Positions 18,230 to 29,047 of a stretch of DNA of 64,000 nucleotides are shown here, piece by piece (position 1 is the first letter of the stretch; every line of letters starts with the position of its first letter). Source of the stretch: Stutzerimonas nosocomialis (lineage in GTDB: Bacteria; Pseudomonadota; Gammaproteobacteria; Pseudomonadales; Pseudomonadaceae). Made by a program: the position numbers and the translations under genes. The stretch covers positions 62,001 to 126,000 of the forward strand of contig NZ_QLAE01000003.1 of assembly GCF_005876855.1 (NCBI RefSeq), in the 5' to 3' direction. The notes beneath the pieces are model-generated. The model saw nothing but the letters and a program-made list of their open reading frames with translations, made no database searches and had not been told where the DNA came from.

Positions 18230-19603
18230 ATGGCCAAACGCAAAACGATCGACGTCTCCGTCAGCCCCAGGGGCAGCCTGGAAACCCTCTCCCAGCGCGA
18301 AGTGCAGCAGCTGCGCGAAACCGGCTCGGGCAGCGTCTACACGCTGTTTCGCCAGTGCGCGCTGGCCATTCTCAACACCGGTACCCACAGCGATAACGCC
18401 AAGACCATCCTCGAGGCCTACGAGGACTTCGAGGTGCGCATCCACCAGCAGGACCGCGGCATCCGCCTCGAACTGCTGAACGCACCGGCCGATGCCTTCG
18501 TCGACGGGCACATGATCGCCAGCACGCGGGAGATGCTGTTCAGCGCCCTGCGCGACATCGTCTACACCCAGAGCGAGCTCGACAACGCGCGCATCGACCT
18601 GGAAAGCTCTCAGGGCATCACCGACTACGTGTTCCACCTGCTGCGCAACGCCCGCACGCTGCGCGCCGGCGTGCCGCCGAAGATGGTGGTGTGCTGGGGC
18701 GGCCACTCGATCAGCACCGAGGAATACAAGTACACCAAGAAGGTCGGGCACGAACTCGGCCTGCGCGGCATGGACATCTGCACCGGCTGCGGGCCGGGCG
18801 TGATGAAGGGCCCGATGAAGGGCGCCACCATCGCCCACGCCAAGCAGCGCAACGTCGAAGGACGCTACCTGGGGCTCACCGAGCCCGGCATCATCGCCGC
18901 CGAAGCACCCAACCCGATCGTCAACGAGCTGGTGATCCTGCCGGACATCGAGAAGCGCCTGGAAGCCTTCGTCCGGGTCGGACACGGCATCGTGGTATTC
19001 CCGGGCGGCGCCGGTACCGCCGAGGAATTCCTCTACCTGCTCGGCATCCTGATGCACCCGGAGAATCGCGACCTGCCCTTCCCGCTGATCCTCACCGGCC
19101 CCCGCAGCGCGACCGCGTTTCTCGAGCAGCTGCACGCCTTCATCGGCGCCACCCTCGGCGAGCCGGCACAGCGCTGCTACACCATGATCATCGACGACCC
19201 GGCCGAGGTCGCCCGGCAGATGACCGCGGGCCTGGAGCAGGTCAAGCAGTTCCGCCGCGAGCGCAACGACGCCTTCCACTTCAACTGGCTGCTGAAGATC
19301 GAAGAGAGCTTCCAGCACCCCTTCGACCCGACCCACGCCAACATGGCCAGCCTGCGCCTGAGCCGCGACCTGCCACCCCACGAACTGGCGGCGAACCTGC
19401 GTCGCGCCTTCTCCGGCATCGTCGCCGGCAACGTGAAGGACAAGGGGATTCGCCTGATCGAACAGCACGGCCCCTACCTGATCTCCGGCGATCCGGCGAT
19501 CATGAAGCCGCTCGATGAATTGCTGCAGGCATTCGTCGAACAGCACCGCATGAAGCTGCCGGGCGGCGCGGCCTACGTGCCCTGCTACCGGGTGGTGAGC
19601 TGA
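18230..19603 (+). CDS. ppnN: Nucleotide 5'-monophosphate nucleosidase PpnN (YgdH), LOG family
   Basis: The 457-residue protein closely follows E. coli PpnN: an N-terminal segment (RGSLETLSQREVQQL), a central LOG-family Rossmann domain with CTGCGPGVMKGPMKG and the catalytic PGGAGTAEE motif, and a C-terminal domain ending RMKLPGGAAYVPCY. It cleaves purine and pyrimidine 5'-nucleotides to base plus ribose 5-phosphate, and in E. coli it is stimulated by (p)ppGpp. The start at 18230 is chosen by homology; the ribosome site is weak. Confidence 0.93.
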   Translation: MAKRKTIDVSVSPRGSLETLSQREVQQLRETGSGSVYTLFRQCALAILNTGTHSDNAKTILEAYEDFEVRIHQQDRGIRLELLNAPADAFVDGHMIASTREMLFSALRDIVYTQSELDNARIDLESSQGITDYVFHLLRNARTLRAGVPPKMVVCWGGHSISTEEYKYTKKVGHELGLRGMDICTGCGPGVMKGPMKGATIAHAKQRNVEGRYLGLTEPGIIAAEAPNPIVNELVILPDIEKRLEAFVRVGHGIVVFPGGAGTAEEFLYLLGILMHPENRDLPFPLILTGPRSATAFLEQLHAFIGATLGEPAQRCYTMIIDDPAEVARQMTAGLEQVKQFRRERNDAFHFNWLLKIEESFQHPFDPTHANMASLRLSRDLPPHELAANLRRAFSGIVAGNVKDKGIRLIEQHGPYLISGDPAIMKPLDELLQAFVEQHRMKLPGGAAYVPCYRVVS

Positions 19604-19649
19604 TGCCCATCGGGCCGGCTCGTTAACGAAGGCCCCCGTTCGCGCAACG

Positions 19650-19673
19650 CGGTGCGACAGGGCGGTGCGACAG
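19650..19673. repeat. Short tandem duplication CGGTGCGACAG
   Basis: Two identical 11-base copies start 13 bases apart (19650 and 19663) in the 303-base gap between ppnN and the helicase gene. No function is apparent. Confidence 0.5.
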
Positions 19674-19761
19674 CGCGCCGCCCGCCGCATCCCGCACGGG
19701 GTGCTGGCGGATGAACCAAGGAAGTGACACACTGTCGTACCAATGCGGGGTAAACAGCCTC

Positions 19762-19770
19762 TGTTATACT
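19762..19770 (+). promoter_or_regulatory. Extended -10 promoter of the RhlE-type helicase
   Basis: TGTTATACT is a good extended -10 element (TATACT at 19765-19770) with no convincing -35. It implies a leader of about 130 bases before the start at 19907. The rest of the 303-base gap (19604-19906) contains only a short tandem duplication that I can point to. Confidence 0.5.
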
Positions 19771-19906
19771 CCGCACTTCCCGCCAGGCTTACGCCCGGAT
19801 GCCAGCACTCTCGAATGCGGCACGACCGGACGGCATCGCACGCCAGTTGCGATTCGCGCCAGGCATGATCGTCCCGGGCCCCGCCCCCCTACAGACAGGG
19901 TTACTC

Positions 19907-21706
19907 ATGTCCTTTGCTTCCCTCGGTCTTTCCGAGGCTTTAGCTGGTGCCGTCGAGGCCGCCGGCTATACCCAGCCCACACCGGTGCAACAGCGGGCCA
20001 TCCCCGCCGTGTTGCAAGGCCGCGACCTGATGGTCGCCGCACAGACAGGAACTGGTAAGACTGGCGGCTTCGCCCTACCGGTACTCGAATTGCTTTTCCC
20101 GGGCGGCCACCCGGACCGCGAGCACCGTCATGGTCCTCGCCAGCCGCGCGTTCTGGTGCTGACGCCGACACGCGAACTCGCCGCCCAGGTACATGACAGC
20201 TTCAAGCTCTACGCCCGCGATCTGCCGCTCAAGAGCGCCTGCATCTTCGGCGGCGTAGGCATGAACCCGCAGGTCCAGGCCATCGCCAAGGGCCTGGACG
20301 TGCTGGTCGCCTGCCCGGGTCGACTGCTCGACCTGGCCAACCAGAAGGCCGTCGACCTCGGCCACGTCGAGATCCTCGTCCTCGATGAAGCCGACCGCAT
20401 GCTCGACATGGGCTTCATCCACGACGTCAAGAAGGTGCTGGCCAAACTGCCGGCCAAACGCCAGAACCTGCTGTTCTCGGCGACCTTCTCCAAGGACATC
20501 ACCGACCTCGCCGGCAAGCTGCTGCACAACCCCGAGCGCATCGAGGTCACGCCGCCGAACACCACGGTCGAGCGCATCGAACAGCGCCTGTTCCGCGTGC
20601 CGGCCAGCCACAAGCGCGCGCTGCTCGCGCACCTGATCACCCAGGGCGCCTGGGAGCAGGTGCTGGTCTTCACCCGTACCAAGCACGGCGCCAACCGCCT
20701 GGCCGAGTACCTCGACAAGCACGGCCTGCCCGCCGCGGCCATTCATGGCAACAAGAGCCAGAATGCCCGCACCAAGGCGCTGGCCGACTTCAAGGCCAAC
20801 GCCGTGCGCGTCCTGGTCGCGACCGACATCGCCGCCCGCGGCCTGGACATCGACCAGCTGCCCCACGTGGTCAACTTCGAGCTGCCCAACGTCGAGGAGG
20901 ACTATGTCCATCGCATCGGCCGTACCGGCCGGGCCGGACGCAGCGGGGAAGCGATCTCCCTGGTGTCGCCCGACGAAGAAAAGCTGCTCAAGGCCATCGA
21001 GCGCCTGACCAAGCAGAGAATCCCCGACGGCGACACCATGGGCTTCGACGCCAGCGCCATCGAAGCGGAAAAACCCGAAGTTCGCGAACCGCGCCAGCCG
21101 CGTCAGGCACGCGGCGAGCGCCCGGCCCGCGGTGAACGCAAGCCGGCCGCCGAGGGCACCGCCGAACCGAAGGAGCGCGCCAGCCGCAACCGCCGCGGCA
21201 AGGGCAAGGCCAAGGCGCCCGGCACCGCCCGCGCGCCTGCCGAACAGGGCGCGACAGCAGCCCGTCCGCCACGCCTGCCGGCCGATCGCGACCCGGAAGA
21301 GTTCCTGGACGACGAAGTGGACAACTTCGGCAACCGCGTCGACTACGTCAGCCCCTACCAGGGCAAGCCAGGCCGCGGTCGCCGCCCCGGTGCCAGCGGT
21401 CAGCCAGGCAACGACCAGCCGCGCGCCGCCGCGCCACGCAATGGCGGCGGCAAAGCCAAGCCTGCACGCAACGGCCAGCCCGCCGCCGCGCGTAACGGCC
21501 AGCCACGACGCAACAAGCAGGAAAGCCGCCGCTTCGAGCAGGATGCCCCACGCCAGGACGCCGCGCCGCGTCCGAGCGAGAAGCAGCCGCTGATCATCCG
21601 CAAGGAATCGCGCATCGATCGCCTGCCCAGCGCCGAGCAGCTCGATGAGCTGACCTCGAGCCGCCCGCGCGGTGAAAAGCCCGCCCTGCTGACCCGCAAC
21701 CGCTAA
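19907..21706 (+). CDS. rhlE: DEAD-box RNA helicase, RhlE type
   Basis: The 599-residue protein has a complete helicase core in residues 1-380: Q motif [14 protein letters not shown], Walker [13 protein letters not shown] in [16 protein letters not shown] in FSATFSKDI, and [11 protein letters not shown]. The last roughly 200 residues are a basic, Arg/Pro/Ala/Gly-rich disordered tail, as in the long RhlE proteins of Pseudomonas, probably for RNA binding. The start at 19907 matches the family N-terminus (MSFASLGLS). A strong terminator follows. Confidence 0.93.
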   Translation: MSFASLGLSEALAGAVEAAGYTQPTPVQQRAIPAVLQGRDLMVAAQTGTGKTGGFALPVLELLFPGGHPDREHRHGPRQPRVLVLTPTRELAAQVHDSFKLYARDLPLKSACIFGGVGMNPQVQAIAKGLDVLVACPGRLLDLANQKAVDLGHVEILVLDEADRMLDMGFIHDVKKVLAKLPAKRQNLLFSATFSKDITDLAGKLLHNPERIEVTPPNTTVERIEQRLFRVPASHKRALLAHLITQGAWEQVLVFTRTKHGANRLAEYLDKHGLPAAAIHGNKSQNARTKALADFKANAVRVLVATDIAARGLDIDQLPHVVNFELPNVEEDYVHRIGRTGRAGRSGEAISLVSPDEEKLLKAIERLTKQRIPDGDTMGFDASAIEAEKPEVREPRQPRQARGERPARGERKPAAEGTAEPKERASRNRRGKGKAKAPGTARAPAEQGATAARPPRLPADRDPEEFLDDEVDNFGNRVDYVSPYQGKPGRGRRPGASGQPGNDQPRAAAPRNGGGKAKPARNGQPAAARNGQPRRNKQESRRFEQDAPRQDAAPRPSEKQPLIIRKESRIDRLPSAEQLDELTSSRPRGEKPALLTRNR

Positions 21707-21723
21707 GCCGTTGCGCGTCATCC

Positions 21724-21749
21724 AAACGCCGCCGCAAGGCGGCGTTTTT
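21724..21749 (+). terminator. Intrinsic terminator of rhlE
   Basis: AAACGCCGCC pairs with GGCGGCGTTT around a GCAA loop, followed by a run of five T's 18 bases after the stop codon. Confidence 0.85.
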
Positions 21750-21787
21750 CATGGTGCGGCGGGCGCACACGGCGCCTATCCAGACAG

Positions 21788-21813
21788 CAAAACGCCGGCT
21801 CGAAGCCGGCGTT
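21788..21813 (-). terminator. Intrinsic terminator of the RND pump operon
   Basis: On the minus strand, AACGCCGGCTTCGAGCCGGCGTTTT is a perfect hairpin with a short T run, about 25 bases after the outer membrane gene stop. Confidence 0.75.
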
Positions 21814-21837
21814 CCGATGGTCGTCAGACAGTGCCCG

Positions 21838-23247
21838 TCACGGCGCGCTGGCTGCGGCCCGTTGCTCGTCCCAGCCGCCACCCAGCGCCTTGAACAGGTT
21901 GACCTCACTGGTCAGCTGCGCGAGGCGATCGTTGATCATCTGCTGCTGAACACTGAACAGCTGGCGCTGCGCATCCAGCAGGATCAGGTAGCTGTCGATC
22001 CCCGTGCGGTAACGGCGCTCGGCCAGGCGGTAGTACTGCTCGCTGGTCTCGAGCAGGTCACGCTGCGCCTGGAGCTGCTCGGTGTAGGTCGCCTGGGCCG
22101 CCAGGCCGTCGGCGACTTCCCGGAAGGCGACCTGAATGGCGCGCTCGTACTGGGCCACCTGGATGTTCTTGCTGATCTCGGCATAGTCGAGGTTGGCGCG
22201 CAGCTGCCCGGCGTTGAAGATCGGCAGGCTGATCTGCGGCGAGAACGTCCAGTAGCCCGAGCCTCCGTCGAACAGACCGGACAGTTCGCGGCTGGCCGTG
22301 CCCGCCGCGCCGGTCAGGCTGATGCTGGGAAAGAACGCGGCGCGGGCCGCCCCGATGCTGGCATTGGCGGCGCGCAGCTGATACTCGGCCTGGACGATGT
22401 CCGGGCGCTTGGTCAGCAGGTCCGAAGGCAGGCCGACCGGAAGCTCGGCCAGTTGCTGGTCGTTCAGCTCACGCTTGTGCAGCAGGTTCGCCGGAATGTT
22501 CTGCCCCAGCAGTTGCGCCAGGGCGTTGCGGTCCTGAGCGACGAGGCGGGTGTACTGCGCCAGGCTTACCCGCGCGGTCTCGACGGCGCTGCGCGCCTGA
22601 CGCAGCTCGAGCGCCGAGGCGACGCCCACGTCGAAGCTGCGCTGGGTCAGTGCCAGGCTCTCGTCGTAGGCCTTGAGCGTATCGGCGGTCAGCTCCAGCA
22701 GCGCCTGATCGGCCTGCCAGGTCAGCCAGGCGTTGGCCACACTGGCCACCAGGCTGATCTGCGCGCTGCGCTGCGCCGCTTCGGTGGCGAAGTACTGTTG
22801 CAGCGCCTCCTCACGCAGGCTGCCCAGACGCCCGAACAGGTCCAGTTCCCAGGCCACGCCCAACGTTGCGCTGTACTGCCCGCCCACCGTCGATTCGCCA
22901 GAGGGGCTCAGGTCGGCCGGTGTACGGCCGCGCGTGGCGGCGCCATCGGCGCTTACCAGCGGCAGCAGGTTGGCCCGCTGGACGCGGTAGAGCGCCCGGT
23001 AGGCCTCGACATTGAGCGCCGCGACGCGAAGGTCCCGGTTGTTCTGCAACGCAACGTCGATCAGTTGCTGCAGGTCCGGATCGCGGAAGAACTCGCGCCA
23101 GCCCAGATCCATGGCCTGCTGGTTGGCCGGCGCCTCGCCCTGGGGCCAGGCGGCGTCCACCGGCGCGACCGGGCGCTGGTACTCGGGAATCATCGAGCAG
23201 CCCCCGAGCGCCGCCAGCAGTGCCAGGCTCAATAAGGACTTTTTCAC
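21838..23247 (-). CDS. oprM: RND efflux outer membrane lipoprotein, OprM/TtgC family
   Basis: The 469-residue TolC-like channel has a lipoprotein signal with lipobox ALGGC, then two tandem outer-membrane efflux repeats with the expected coiled-coil periods. The start is a GTG at 23247: AAGGAGA precedes it, it overlaps the stop of the transporter gene (GTGA), and it puts the lipobox at the right place. It forms the outer membrane exit of the tripartite pump encoded upstream. MexAB-OprM and TtgABC are orthologous names; the operator here favours the Ttg naming. Confidence 0.92.
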   Translation of the reverse strand: MKKSLLSLALLAALGGCSMIPEYQRPVAPVDAAWPQGEAPANQQAMDLGWREFFRDPDLQQLIDVALQNNRDLRVAALNVEAYRALYRVQRANLLPLVSADGAATRGRTPADLSPSGESTVGGQYSATLGVAWELDLFGRLGSLREEALQQYFATEAAQRSAQISLVASVANAWLTWQADQALLELTADTLKAYDESLALTQRSFDVGVASALELRQARSAVETARVSLAQYTRLVAQDRNALAQLLGQNIPANLLHKRELNDQQLAELPVGLPSDLLTKRPDIVQAEYQLRAANASIGAARAAFFPSISLTGAAGTASRELSGLFDGGSGYWTFSPQISLPIFNAGQLRANLDYAEISKNIQVAQYERAIQVAFREVADGLAAQATYTEQLQAQRDLLETSEQYYRLAERRYRTGIDSYLILLDAQRQLFSVQQQMINDRLAQLTSEVNLFKALGGGWDEQRAAASAP

Positions 23248-26200
23248 AGGGTCTTCTCCTTCTCGCTTTCGACGCCAGGCTTGTCTCGATCGAACAGCGA
23301 ACCAATGACCACATAGAACAGCGGAATCCAGAAGATCGCCAGCACCGTCGCGGTGAGCATGCCGCCGATCACGCCGGTACCGATCGCATGCTTGCTGCCG
23401 GCGCCGGCGCCGCTGGCGATCGCCAGCGGAACCACCCCAAGGCCAAAGGCCAGCGAGGTCATGATGATCGGACGCAACCGCATGCGGCACGCTTCCAACG
23501 CGGCGTTGGCATAGCTCATGCCCTCTTCGCGCAGGGCCTTGGCGAACTCGACGATGAGGATCGCGTTACGCGCGGCCAGACCGATGGTGGTAATCAGGCC
23601 CACCTGGAAGAACACCTCGTTCGACAGGCCGCGCATCAGCGTGAAGGCCAGCGCCCCGACGATGCCCAGCGGCACCACCAGCATCACCGCGAACGGGATC
23701 GACCAGCTCTCGTAGAGGGCCGCCAGGCAGAGGAACACCACCAGCAGCGACAGCGCATAGAGGGCGAGGGTCTGCGACCCCGCCAGGCGCTCCTCGTAGG
23801 ACTGCCCGGTCCAGGAGTAACCCACGCCAGGCGGAAGCTGTGCGGCGATCTCCTCGACCGCGGCCATCGCTTCGCCCGAGCTGTAGCCCGGTGCCGGTTC
23901 GCCCAGCATCTCGATCGCACTGACGCCGTTGTAGCGCGACAGCTTGGGTGAACCATAGACCCACTTGCCGGTGGCGAACGCGCTGAACGGGACCATCTGT
24001 CCGGCATCGTTGCGCACGAACCACTTGGACAGGTCGTCCGGACTCATGCGGGAGCTCGGGATACCCTGCAGGTAGACGCGCTTGACGCGCCCCTTGTCGA
24101 TGAAGTCGTTGACGTAGCTGCTACCCCAGGCGATCGACAGCGTGCTGTTGACGTCCGAGAGCGCCACACCCAGGACCCGAGCCTTCTCATCGTCGATCAG
24201 CAACTGATATTGCGGCTCGTCCAGCAGGCTGTTGGCCCGAACGCCCATCAGCACCGGGTTCTGGCTGGCCAGCTGGAGGAACTGGTCCCGCGCCTGCTTG
24301 AGGACATCCTGCCCCACGCCAGCGCGATCCTGCAGATAGAAGTTGAAGCCCGTCGCGTTACCCAGCTCCATCACCGCTGGCGGGGCGAAGGCGATAACCG
24401 ACGCATCCCGGATGCTGGCGAAGTGCTGGCGGGCACGCTGCGCCAGCGCGAAGACGCTGTCTTCGGCGTTGGTACGCTCGCTCCAGGGCTTCAGGCCGAT
24501 GAAGGCGATACCCGAGCTCTGGCCACGCCCGGCGAAACTGAAACCGGTCACGGTGAAGACGGAGCGGACGATGTCGCCCTCCTCTTCGAGCAGGTATTCA
24601 CGCATCGCATCGATGCTGCGCTGGGTGCGCTCGGCGGTCGACCCCGTCGGCGCCTGGACCTGAGCGAACAGAACGCCCTGGTCCTCATCCGGCAGGAACG
24701 CGGTCGGGATGCGGTTGAAGAGCACGATCATCACGCCGACGATCAGCACGTACAGCAGCAGGAACGGCACCTTGCGCTTGAGCACGCCCTTCACGCCACG
24801 CTCGTAGCTTTCGACGCTGCGATCGAAGGTACGGTTGAACCAGCCGAAGAAACCACCCTTGGCATGGTGGTCGCCTTTTTCGATGGGCTTGAGCAGGGTG
24901 GCGCAGAGCGCCGGCGTGAAGATCAGCGCCATGACCACCGACAGCACCATCGCGGAGACCATCGTGATCGAGAACTGTCTATAGATGACCCCCGTCGAGC
25001 CTCCGAAGAAAGCCATCGGCAACAGTACGGCGGAGAGCACCACGCCGATGCCGATCAGCGCGCCCTGGATCTGGCCCATCGACTTGCGTGTCGCTTCCAG
25101 GGGAGAAAGCCCCTCCTCGCGCATCACCCGCTCGACGTTTTCCACGACCACGATGGCATCGTCCACCAGCAGGCCGATCGCGAGGATCATCGCGAACATC
25201 GTCAGGGTGTTGATGCTGTAGCCGAACACGGCGAGCACGCCGAAGGTACCGAGCAGCACCACGGGGACGGCCAGCGTCGGCACGAGGGTGGCGCGGAAGT
25301 TCTGCAGGAACAGGTACATCACCAGGAAGACCAGCACGAAGGCTTCCAGCAGGGTATGCATGACGCCGGTGATGGAGGCGGAAATGACCGGCGTGGTGTC
25401 GTAGGGGTACACCACTTCCATGCCCGGCGGGAAGAACGGCTCCAGCTGCTCGATGGTTTCGCGCACGCCCTGCACGGTATCGAGCGCGTTGGCACCGGTC
25501 GCCAGGCGCAGGGCCAGACCGGCTGCCGGCTTGCCATTGAAGTGGGCGCTTACCCCGTAGTTTTCGCCACCCAGCTCGACCGTCGCGACATCACCCAGAC
25601 GAACCTGGGAACCGTCGCTGTTGACCTTGAGCAGGATGTCGCGGAACTGTTCGGGCGTCTGGAAGCGTGTCTTGCCGATCACCGTCGCGTTGAGCTGTTG
25701 CCCCGCCACGGCCGGCAGGCCGCCGAACTGACCGGACGACACCTGGACGTTCTGTGCCTGGATGGCGCTGCGCACGTCGACCGGCGTCAGGTTGAAGTTG
25801 TTCAGCTTCGCGGGATCGAGCCAGATGCGCATCGCGTATTGCGAGCCGAACACCTGGAAGTCGCCGACGCCCTTGGTCCGGGAGATCGGGTCCTGCATGT
25901 TCGAGACGATGTAGTCGGCCAGGTCGCGCTGGTCCATGCTGCCGTCGGTCGACACCACGCCGATGACCACCAGGAAGTTGCGCACCGCCTTGGTCACCCG
26001 GATGCCCTGCTGCTGAACCTCCTGCGGCAGCAATGGCGTGGCCAGCTGCAGCTTGTTCTGCACCTGCACCTGGGCGATGTCCGGGTTGGTCCCCTGATCG
26101 AAGGTGACGGTGATGGACATGCTGCCGTCGGCGTTCGATTCCGACGAGATGTAGCGCAGGCCATCCAGACCATTGAGCTGTTGCTCGATGACCTGCACGA

Positions 26201-26381
26201 CGGTGTCCTGCACCGTCTGCGCCGAAGCGCCCGGGTAGTTCACGGCGATGCCGACCGCGGGCGCCGCGATGCTCGGATACTGGTTGACCGGCAGGGAGAG
26301 AATGGAAAGCCCCCCCGCCAGCATGATCACCAAGGCGATCACCCAGGCGAAAATCGGGCGATCGATAAAGAATCTGGACAT
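23244..26381 (-). CDS. mexB: RND multidrug efflux transporter, MexB/TtgB family
   Basis: The 1045-residue inner membrane proton-drug antiporter has the family length and shape. Twelve helices are expected, with two large periplasmic loops and proton-relay aspartates in the [16 protein letters not shown] helix. The N-terminus [27 protein letters not shown] is typical of the AcrB/MexB class. Its 3' end overlaps the oprM start, and mexA lies 13 bases upstream. It exports diverse drugs and solvents in this family. Confidence 0.96.
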   Translation of the reverse strand: MSRFFIDRPIFAWVIALVIMLAGGLSILSLPVNQYPSIAAPAVGIAVNYPGASAQTVQDTVVQVIEQQLNGLDGLRYISSESNADGSMSITVTFDQGTNPDIAQVQVQNKLQLATPLLPQEVQQQGIRVTKAVRNFLVVIGVVSTDGSMDQRDLADYIVSNMQDPISRTKGVGDFQVFGSQYAMRIWLDPAKLNNFNLTPVDVRSAIQAQNVQVSSGQFGGLPAVAGQQLNATVIGKTRFQTPEQFRDILLKVNSDGSQVRLGDVATVELGGENYGVSAHFNGKPAAGLALRLATGANALDTVQGVRETIEQLEPFFPPGMEVVYPYDTTPVISASITGVMHTLLEAFVLVFLVMYLFLQNFRATLVPTLAVPVVLLGTFGVLAVFGYSINTLTMFAMILAIGLLVDDAIVVVENVERVMREEGLSPLEATRKSMGQIQGALIGIGVVLSAVLLPMAFFGGSTGVIYRQFSITMVSAMVLSVVMALIFTPALCATLLKPIEKGDHHAKGGFFGWFNRTFDRSVESYERGVKGVLKRKVPFLLLYVLIVGVMIVLFNRIPTAFLPDEDQGVLFAQVQAPTGSTAERTQRSIDAMREYLLEEEGDIVRSVFTVTGFSFAGRGQSSGIAFIGLKPWSERTNAEDSVFALAQRARQHFASIRDASVIAFAPPAVMELGNATGFNFYLQDRAGVGQDVLKQARDQFLQLASQNPVLMGVRANSLLDEPQYQLLIDDEKARVLGVALSDVNSTLSIAWGSSYVNDFIDKGRVKRVYLQGIPSSRMSPDDLSKWFVRNDAGQMVPFSAFATGKWVYGSPKLSRYNGVSAIEMLGEPAPGYSSGEAMAAVEEIAAQLPPGVGYSWTGQSYEERLAGSQTLALYALSLLVVFLCLAALYESWSIPFAVMLVVPLGIVGALAFTLMRGLSNEVFFQVGLITTIGLAARNAILIVEFAKALREEGMSYANAALEACRMRLRPIIMTSLAFGLGVVPLAIASGAGAGSKHAIGTGVIGGMLTATVLAIFWIPLFYVVIGSLFDRDKPGVESEKEKTL

Positions 26382-26394
26382 GGATTAGCGATCC

Positions 26395-27534
26395 TCAGCC
26401 TTCTTGGGCCTGGGGCTGGACAGCCCCGGCCTCGGTGGCGACATTGCTGGCGGGAACGACCTTGACCTCGGCGCCCGGCCGCGCGAACTGCAGCCCTTCG
26501 GTGATCAGGCGGTCGCCCGGGTTCAACCCTTCGCTGACCAGCCAGCGATTGCCGACGGTGCGCTCGGTCTTCAACGTGCGCAGCTCGACCTTGTTCTCGG
26601 CGTTGACCACCATCGCGGTCGGCTCGCCACGCGCGTTGCGGGTCACGCCCTGCTGCGGCGCGAGGATCGCATCGTTGCGTACGCCGCCCACCAGGCGCGC
26701 ATGCACGAACATGCCGGGCAGCAGGACCTTGTCGGGGTTCGGGAAGACCGCGCGCAGGGTCACCGAGCCGGTGCCCGCGTCGACCGACACTTCGGCCACT
26801 TCGAGCTGCCCTTCATGGTCGTACTCGGAGCCGTCCTCAAGGGTCAGGGTCACCTTGGCGGCACCTTCGGCGGCGCGTTCCAGACGGCCTTCGGCGAGAT
26901 CACGACGCAGCTGGAGCAGGTCGCGAGCCGGCTGGGTGACGTCAACGTAGATCGGATCGAGCTGCTGGATGGTGGCCAGGGCCTGGGTCTGGCCGTTGCT
27001 CACCAGCGCCCCTTCGGTGACCGCCGAGCGCCCGATGCGACCGGAAATGGGGGCCAGCACCTTGGTGTAGCGCAAGTCGATTCGTGCCCGCTCCAGGTTC
27101 GCCTGCGCCTGCAGCGCTGCGGCGCGCGCCTCGTCGTAGGCCTGGCGGCTGACCGCCTGCTCCTTGACCAGCAAGCCATAGCGATCGGCAAGCGACTTGC
27201 TCGACGCCAGGCTGGCTTCGGCACTCTTGAAAGCCGCCTCGTAGACCGCCGCATCGATCTGATACAGCTGCTGCCCGGCCTTGACTTCGCTGCCTTCGTC
27301 GAACAGGCGCTTCTGGATGATGCCGTTGACCTGCGGGCGCACTTCGGCGATGCGGTACGCGGCCGTACGGCCTGGCAGGCTGGAGGTGACGGCAAAAGGC
27401 TCGGCCTCGAGGGTCACTACCCCGACCTGGGGCATCTGCTGAGGCGGAGGGGCGGACTCTTCTTGGCATCCGCTGAGCAACGATGCCGCAGCGACGATGG
27501 AAATCAGAGCAGCGCGAGCTGACTTGACTGGCAT
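26395..27534 (-). CDS. mexA: RND efflux periplasmic adaptor lipoprotein, MexA/TtgA family
   Basis: The 379-residue membrane fusion protein has a lipobox (SLLSGC), a biotinyl-lipoyl half-motif (VRPQVNGIIQKRLFDEGSEVKAG), a helical hairpin, a second lipoyl half (APISGRIGRSAVTEGALV) and a C-terminal membrane-proximal domain. It links MexB to OprM. It is the first gene of the pump operon, and its promoter carries a TtgR-like operator. No regulator gene lies next to it. Confidence 0.94.
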   Translation of the reverse strand: MPVKSARAALISIVAAASLLSGCQEESAPPPQQMPQVGVVTLEAEPFAVTSSLPGRTAAYRIAEVRPQVNGIIQKRLFDEGSEVKAGQQLYQIDAAVYEAAFKSAEASLASSKSLADRYGLLVKEQAVSRQAYDEARAAALQAQANLERARIDLRYTKVLAPISGRIGRSAVTEGALVSNGQTQALATIQQLDPIYVDVTQPARDLLQLRRDLAEGRLERAAEGAAKVTLTLEDGSEYDHEGQLEVAEVSVDAGTGSVTLRAVFPNPDKVLLPGMFVHARLVGGVRNDAILAPQQGVTRNARGEPTAMVVNAENKVELRTLKTERTVGNRWLVSEGLNPGDRLITEGLQFARPGAEVKVVPASNVATEAGAVQPQAQEG

Positions 27535-27603
27535 GGACGAACCTCTTGGAAACGGGCTAGCCGCAACGCTGGACAGCGCTGCGGCACGACTTCGGCAGAT
27601 GGC

Positions 27604-27636
27604 GGAATATACTTACATCCATAACTGTTTGTAAAC
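27604..27636 (-). promoter_or_regulatory. Pump promoter with TtgR-like operator
   Basis: On the minus strand, TTTACA (27635-27630) and TATATT (27611-27606) are spaced by 18 bases. A 22-base imperfect palindrome (TTACA...TGTAA, 27613-27634) lies between and over them. As I recall it, the sequence TTTACAAACA...GGATGTAAGTATATTC closely follows the TtgR-bound ttgA promoter of P. putida. Repression by a TetR-family protein that releases on drug binding is the inference. Confidence 0.7.
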
Positions 27637-27678
27637 CGCAAAAACCCAGCGGTGTGCTCTGGTAAAGGCTTCTCAACG

Positions 27679-27709
27679 CAAAACGCCGGCAAGGGCCGGC
27701 GTCGTTTTC
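27679..27709 (-). terminator. Intrinsic terminator of cytochrome b561-yceI
   Basis: On the minus strand, a GACGCCGGCC / GGCCGGCGTT-type hairpin with flanking T's lies about 15 bases after the yceI stop. Confidence 0.7.
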
Positions 27710-27724
27710 TTACACGGTTACCGA

Positions 27725-28300
27725 TTACTTGCGGATACCCTCGACCGACAGGATCAGCTCGACGGTTTCCGACGCCGGGCCCAGGTCCATCTTGATGTTG
27801 AAATCCTTCAGTTTCAGCGTGGTGGTCCCTTCGAAGCCGGCACGGTAGCCGCCCCATGGGTCCTCGCCCTCGCCGATGAACTTCGCCGCGATGACGACCG
27901 GCTTGGTCACACCGTTCAGGGTCAGGTTGCCGGTGATATCGGCGGTGCCTTCGCCGGTGGACTTGACCTGGGTGGATTCGAAGGTCGCGGTCGGGTGCTT
28001 GCCGACGCTGAGGAAATCATCACTGCGCAGGTGCTTGTCACGCTCGGCATGGTTGGAATCGACGCTGGCGGTCTGGATGGTCACGTTGACCTTGCTCTCT
28101 TCCGGCTTGTCGGCATCGAAGCTGAACGAGCCGTCGAAATCGCGGAAGGTGCCATACAGCCAAGAATAGCCGAGGTGGCTGATCTTGAAATTGATGAAGG
28201 CGTGCTGGCCTTTCTTGTCGATCGCGTAATCGGCCGCCATCGCCTGGCCCGCGAACAGCGCCGAGCCAAGGGCGAGCGCGGCAAGGGTTTTCTTCAGCAT
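27725..28300 (-). CDS. yceI: YceI-family periplasmic protein
   Basis: The 191-residue protein has a signal peptide (cleavage after GQAMA) and a YceI lipocalin-like beta barrel, with the N-terminal [29 protein letters not shown] segment and the usual [20 protein letters not shown] core. The fold binds isoprenoids such as octaprenyl-type quinone in relatives. It follows a cytochrome b561 gene by 26 bases, a recurrent pairing. Confidence 0.93.
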   Translation of the reverse strand: MLKKTLAALALGSALFAGQAMAADYAIDKKGQHAFINFKISHLGYSWLYGTFRDFDGSFSFDADKPEESKVNVTIQTASVDSNHAERDKHLRSDDFLSVGKHPTATFESTQVKSTGEGTADITGNLTLNGVTKPVVIAAKFIGEGEDPWGGYRAGFEGTTTLKLKDFNIKMDLGPASETVELILSVEGIRK

Positions 28301-28326
28301 GAGTAGCGTCTCCTATCGTGGTTGAA

Positions 28327-28881
28327 TCATTCCGGGGCCCGACCGAGCATTCGCTGCAGGGTCGGGTCGCGGTCGATGAAATGGTGCTTGAGCGCGGCAA
28401 GGCCATGCAGGACCGAGAAAATCACCAGCCCCCAGGCGAGGTATTCGTGGACCACACCGGCCACATCCGCCTGGGCAGGAATCGAGGTGAGGGTCGCCGG
28501 CACATCGAACCAGCCGAACACGCTGATCGGTCGTCCGTCGGCGGTGGAGATCAGGTAACCGGAAAACATCAGCGCGAACAACCCCAGGTACAGCAGACCA
28601 TGCCCGCCTTTGGTCGCCAGGCGCACCCAGCGCCCGTGGCTGGCCAGCGGAGCGGGCCCGGTATTCAGGTACCGCCAGACCACCCTCAGCACCATCAGCA
28701 TGAACAACAGCAGGCCGACGCTCTTGTGGATGTCCGGCGCGGTGCGGTACCAGCTGCTGTAATAGGTGAGCCCGACCATCCACAGGCCGAGGCCGAACAA
28801 TCCGAAGACGGCCAGCGCGATCACCCAGTGCAGCAGGATACTGATGAAGCCATAGTTGTTAGCCGTGTTGCGCCAGCGCAT
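28327..28881 (-). CDS. Cytochrome b561 family membrane protein
   Basis: The 184-residue protein has four transmembrane helices, with haem-ligand candidates in LLHWVIAL, DIHKSVGLLL, VHEYLAWG and SVLHGLAALKHH. It belongs to the bacterial b561 (CybB-like) group that moves electrons between quinones and periplasmic acceptors. It is the upstream member of the b561-yceI pair, and the gene is divergent from bioA. Confidence 0.9.
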   Translation of the reverse strand: MRWRNTANNYGFISILLHWVIALAVFGLFGLGLWMVGLTYYSSWYRTAPDIHKSVGLLLFMLMVLRVVWRYLNTGPAPLASHGRWVRLATKGGHGLLYLGLFALMFSGYLISTADGRPISVFGWFDVPATLTSIPAQADVAGVVHEYLAWGLVIFSVLHGLAALKHHFIDRDPTLQRMLGRAPE

Positions 28882-29047
28882 TGCGTATCAATTCCATTTC
28901 AGACGAGTGCGACAAGCCTAGCGATAAACGTATCGGCGTGAAGCGGATTTTTTCGCTGCGATCTATCGAAATGCCAGATAGGTACGCATCCGCATCCGGC
29001 TCTCGCTCTGCTAGTCTGCCCGGCCCACCCGTCAGCAGGAGTTTGTG

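Noticed and set aside
24210-26465. A plus-strand frame of about 750 codons opposite mexB
   Set aside because: It is a His/Gln/Arg-rich antisense shadow with no recognisable motif, covering a well-supported RND transporter.
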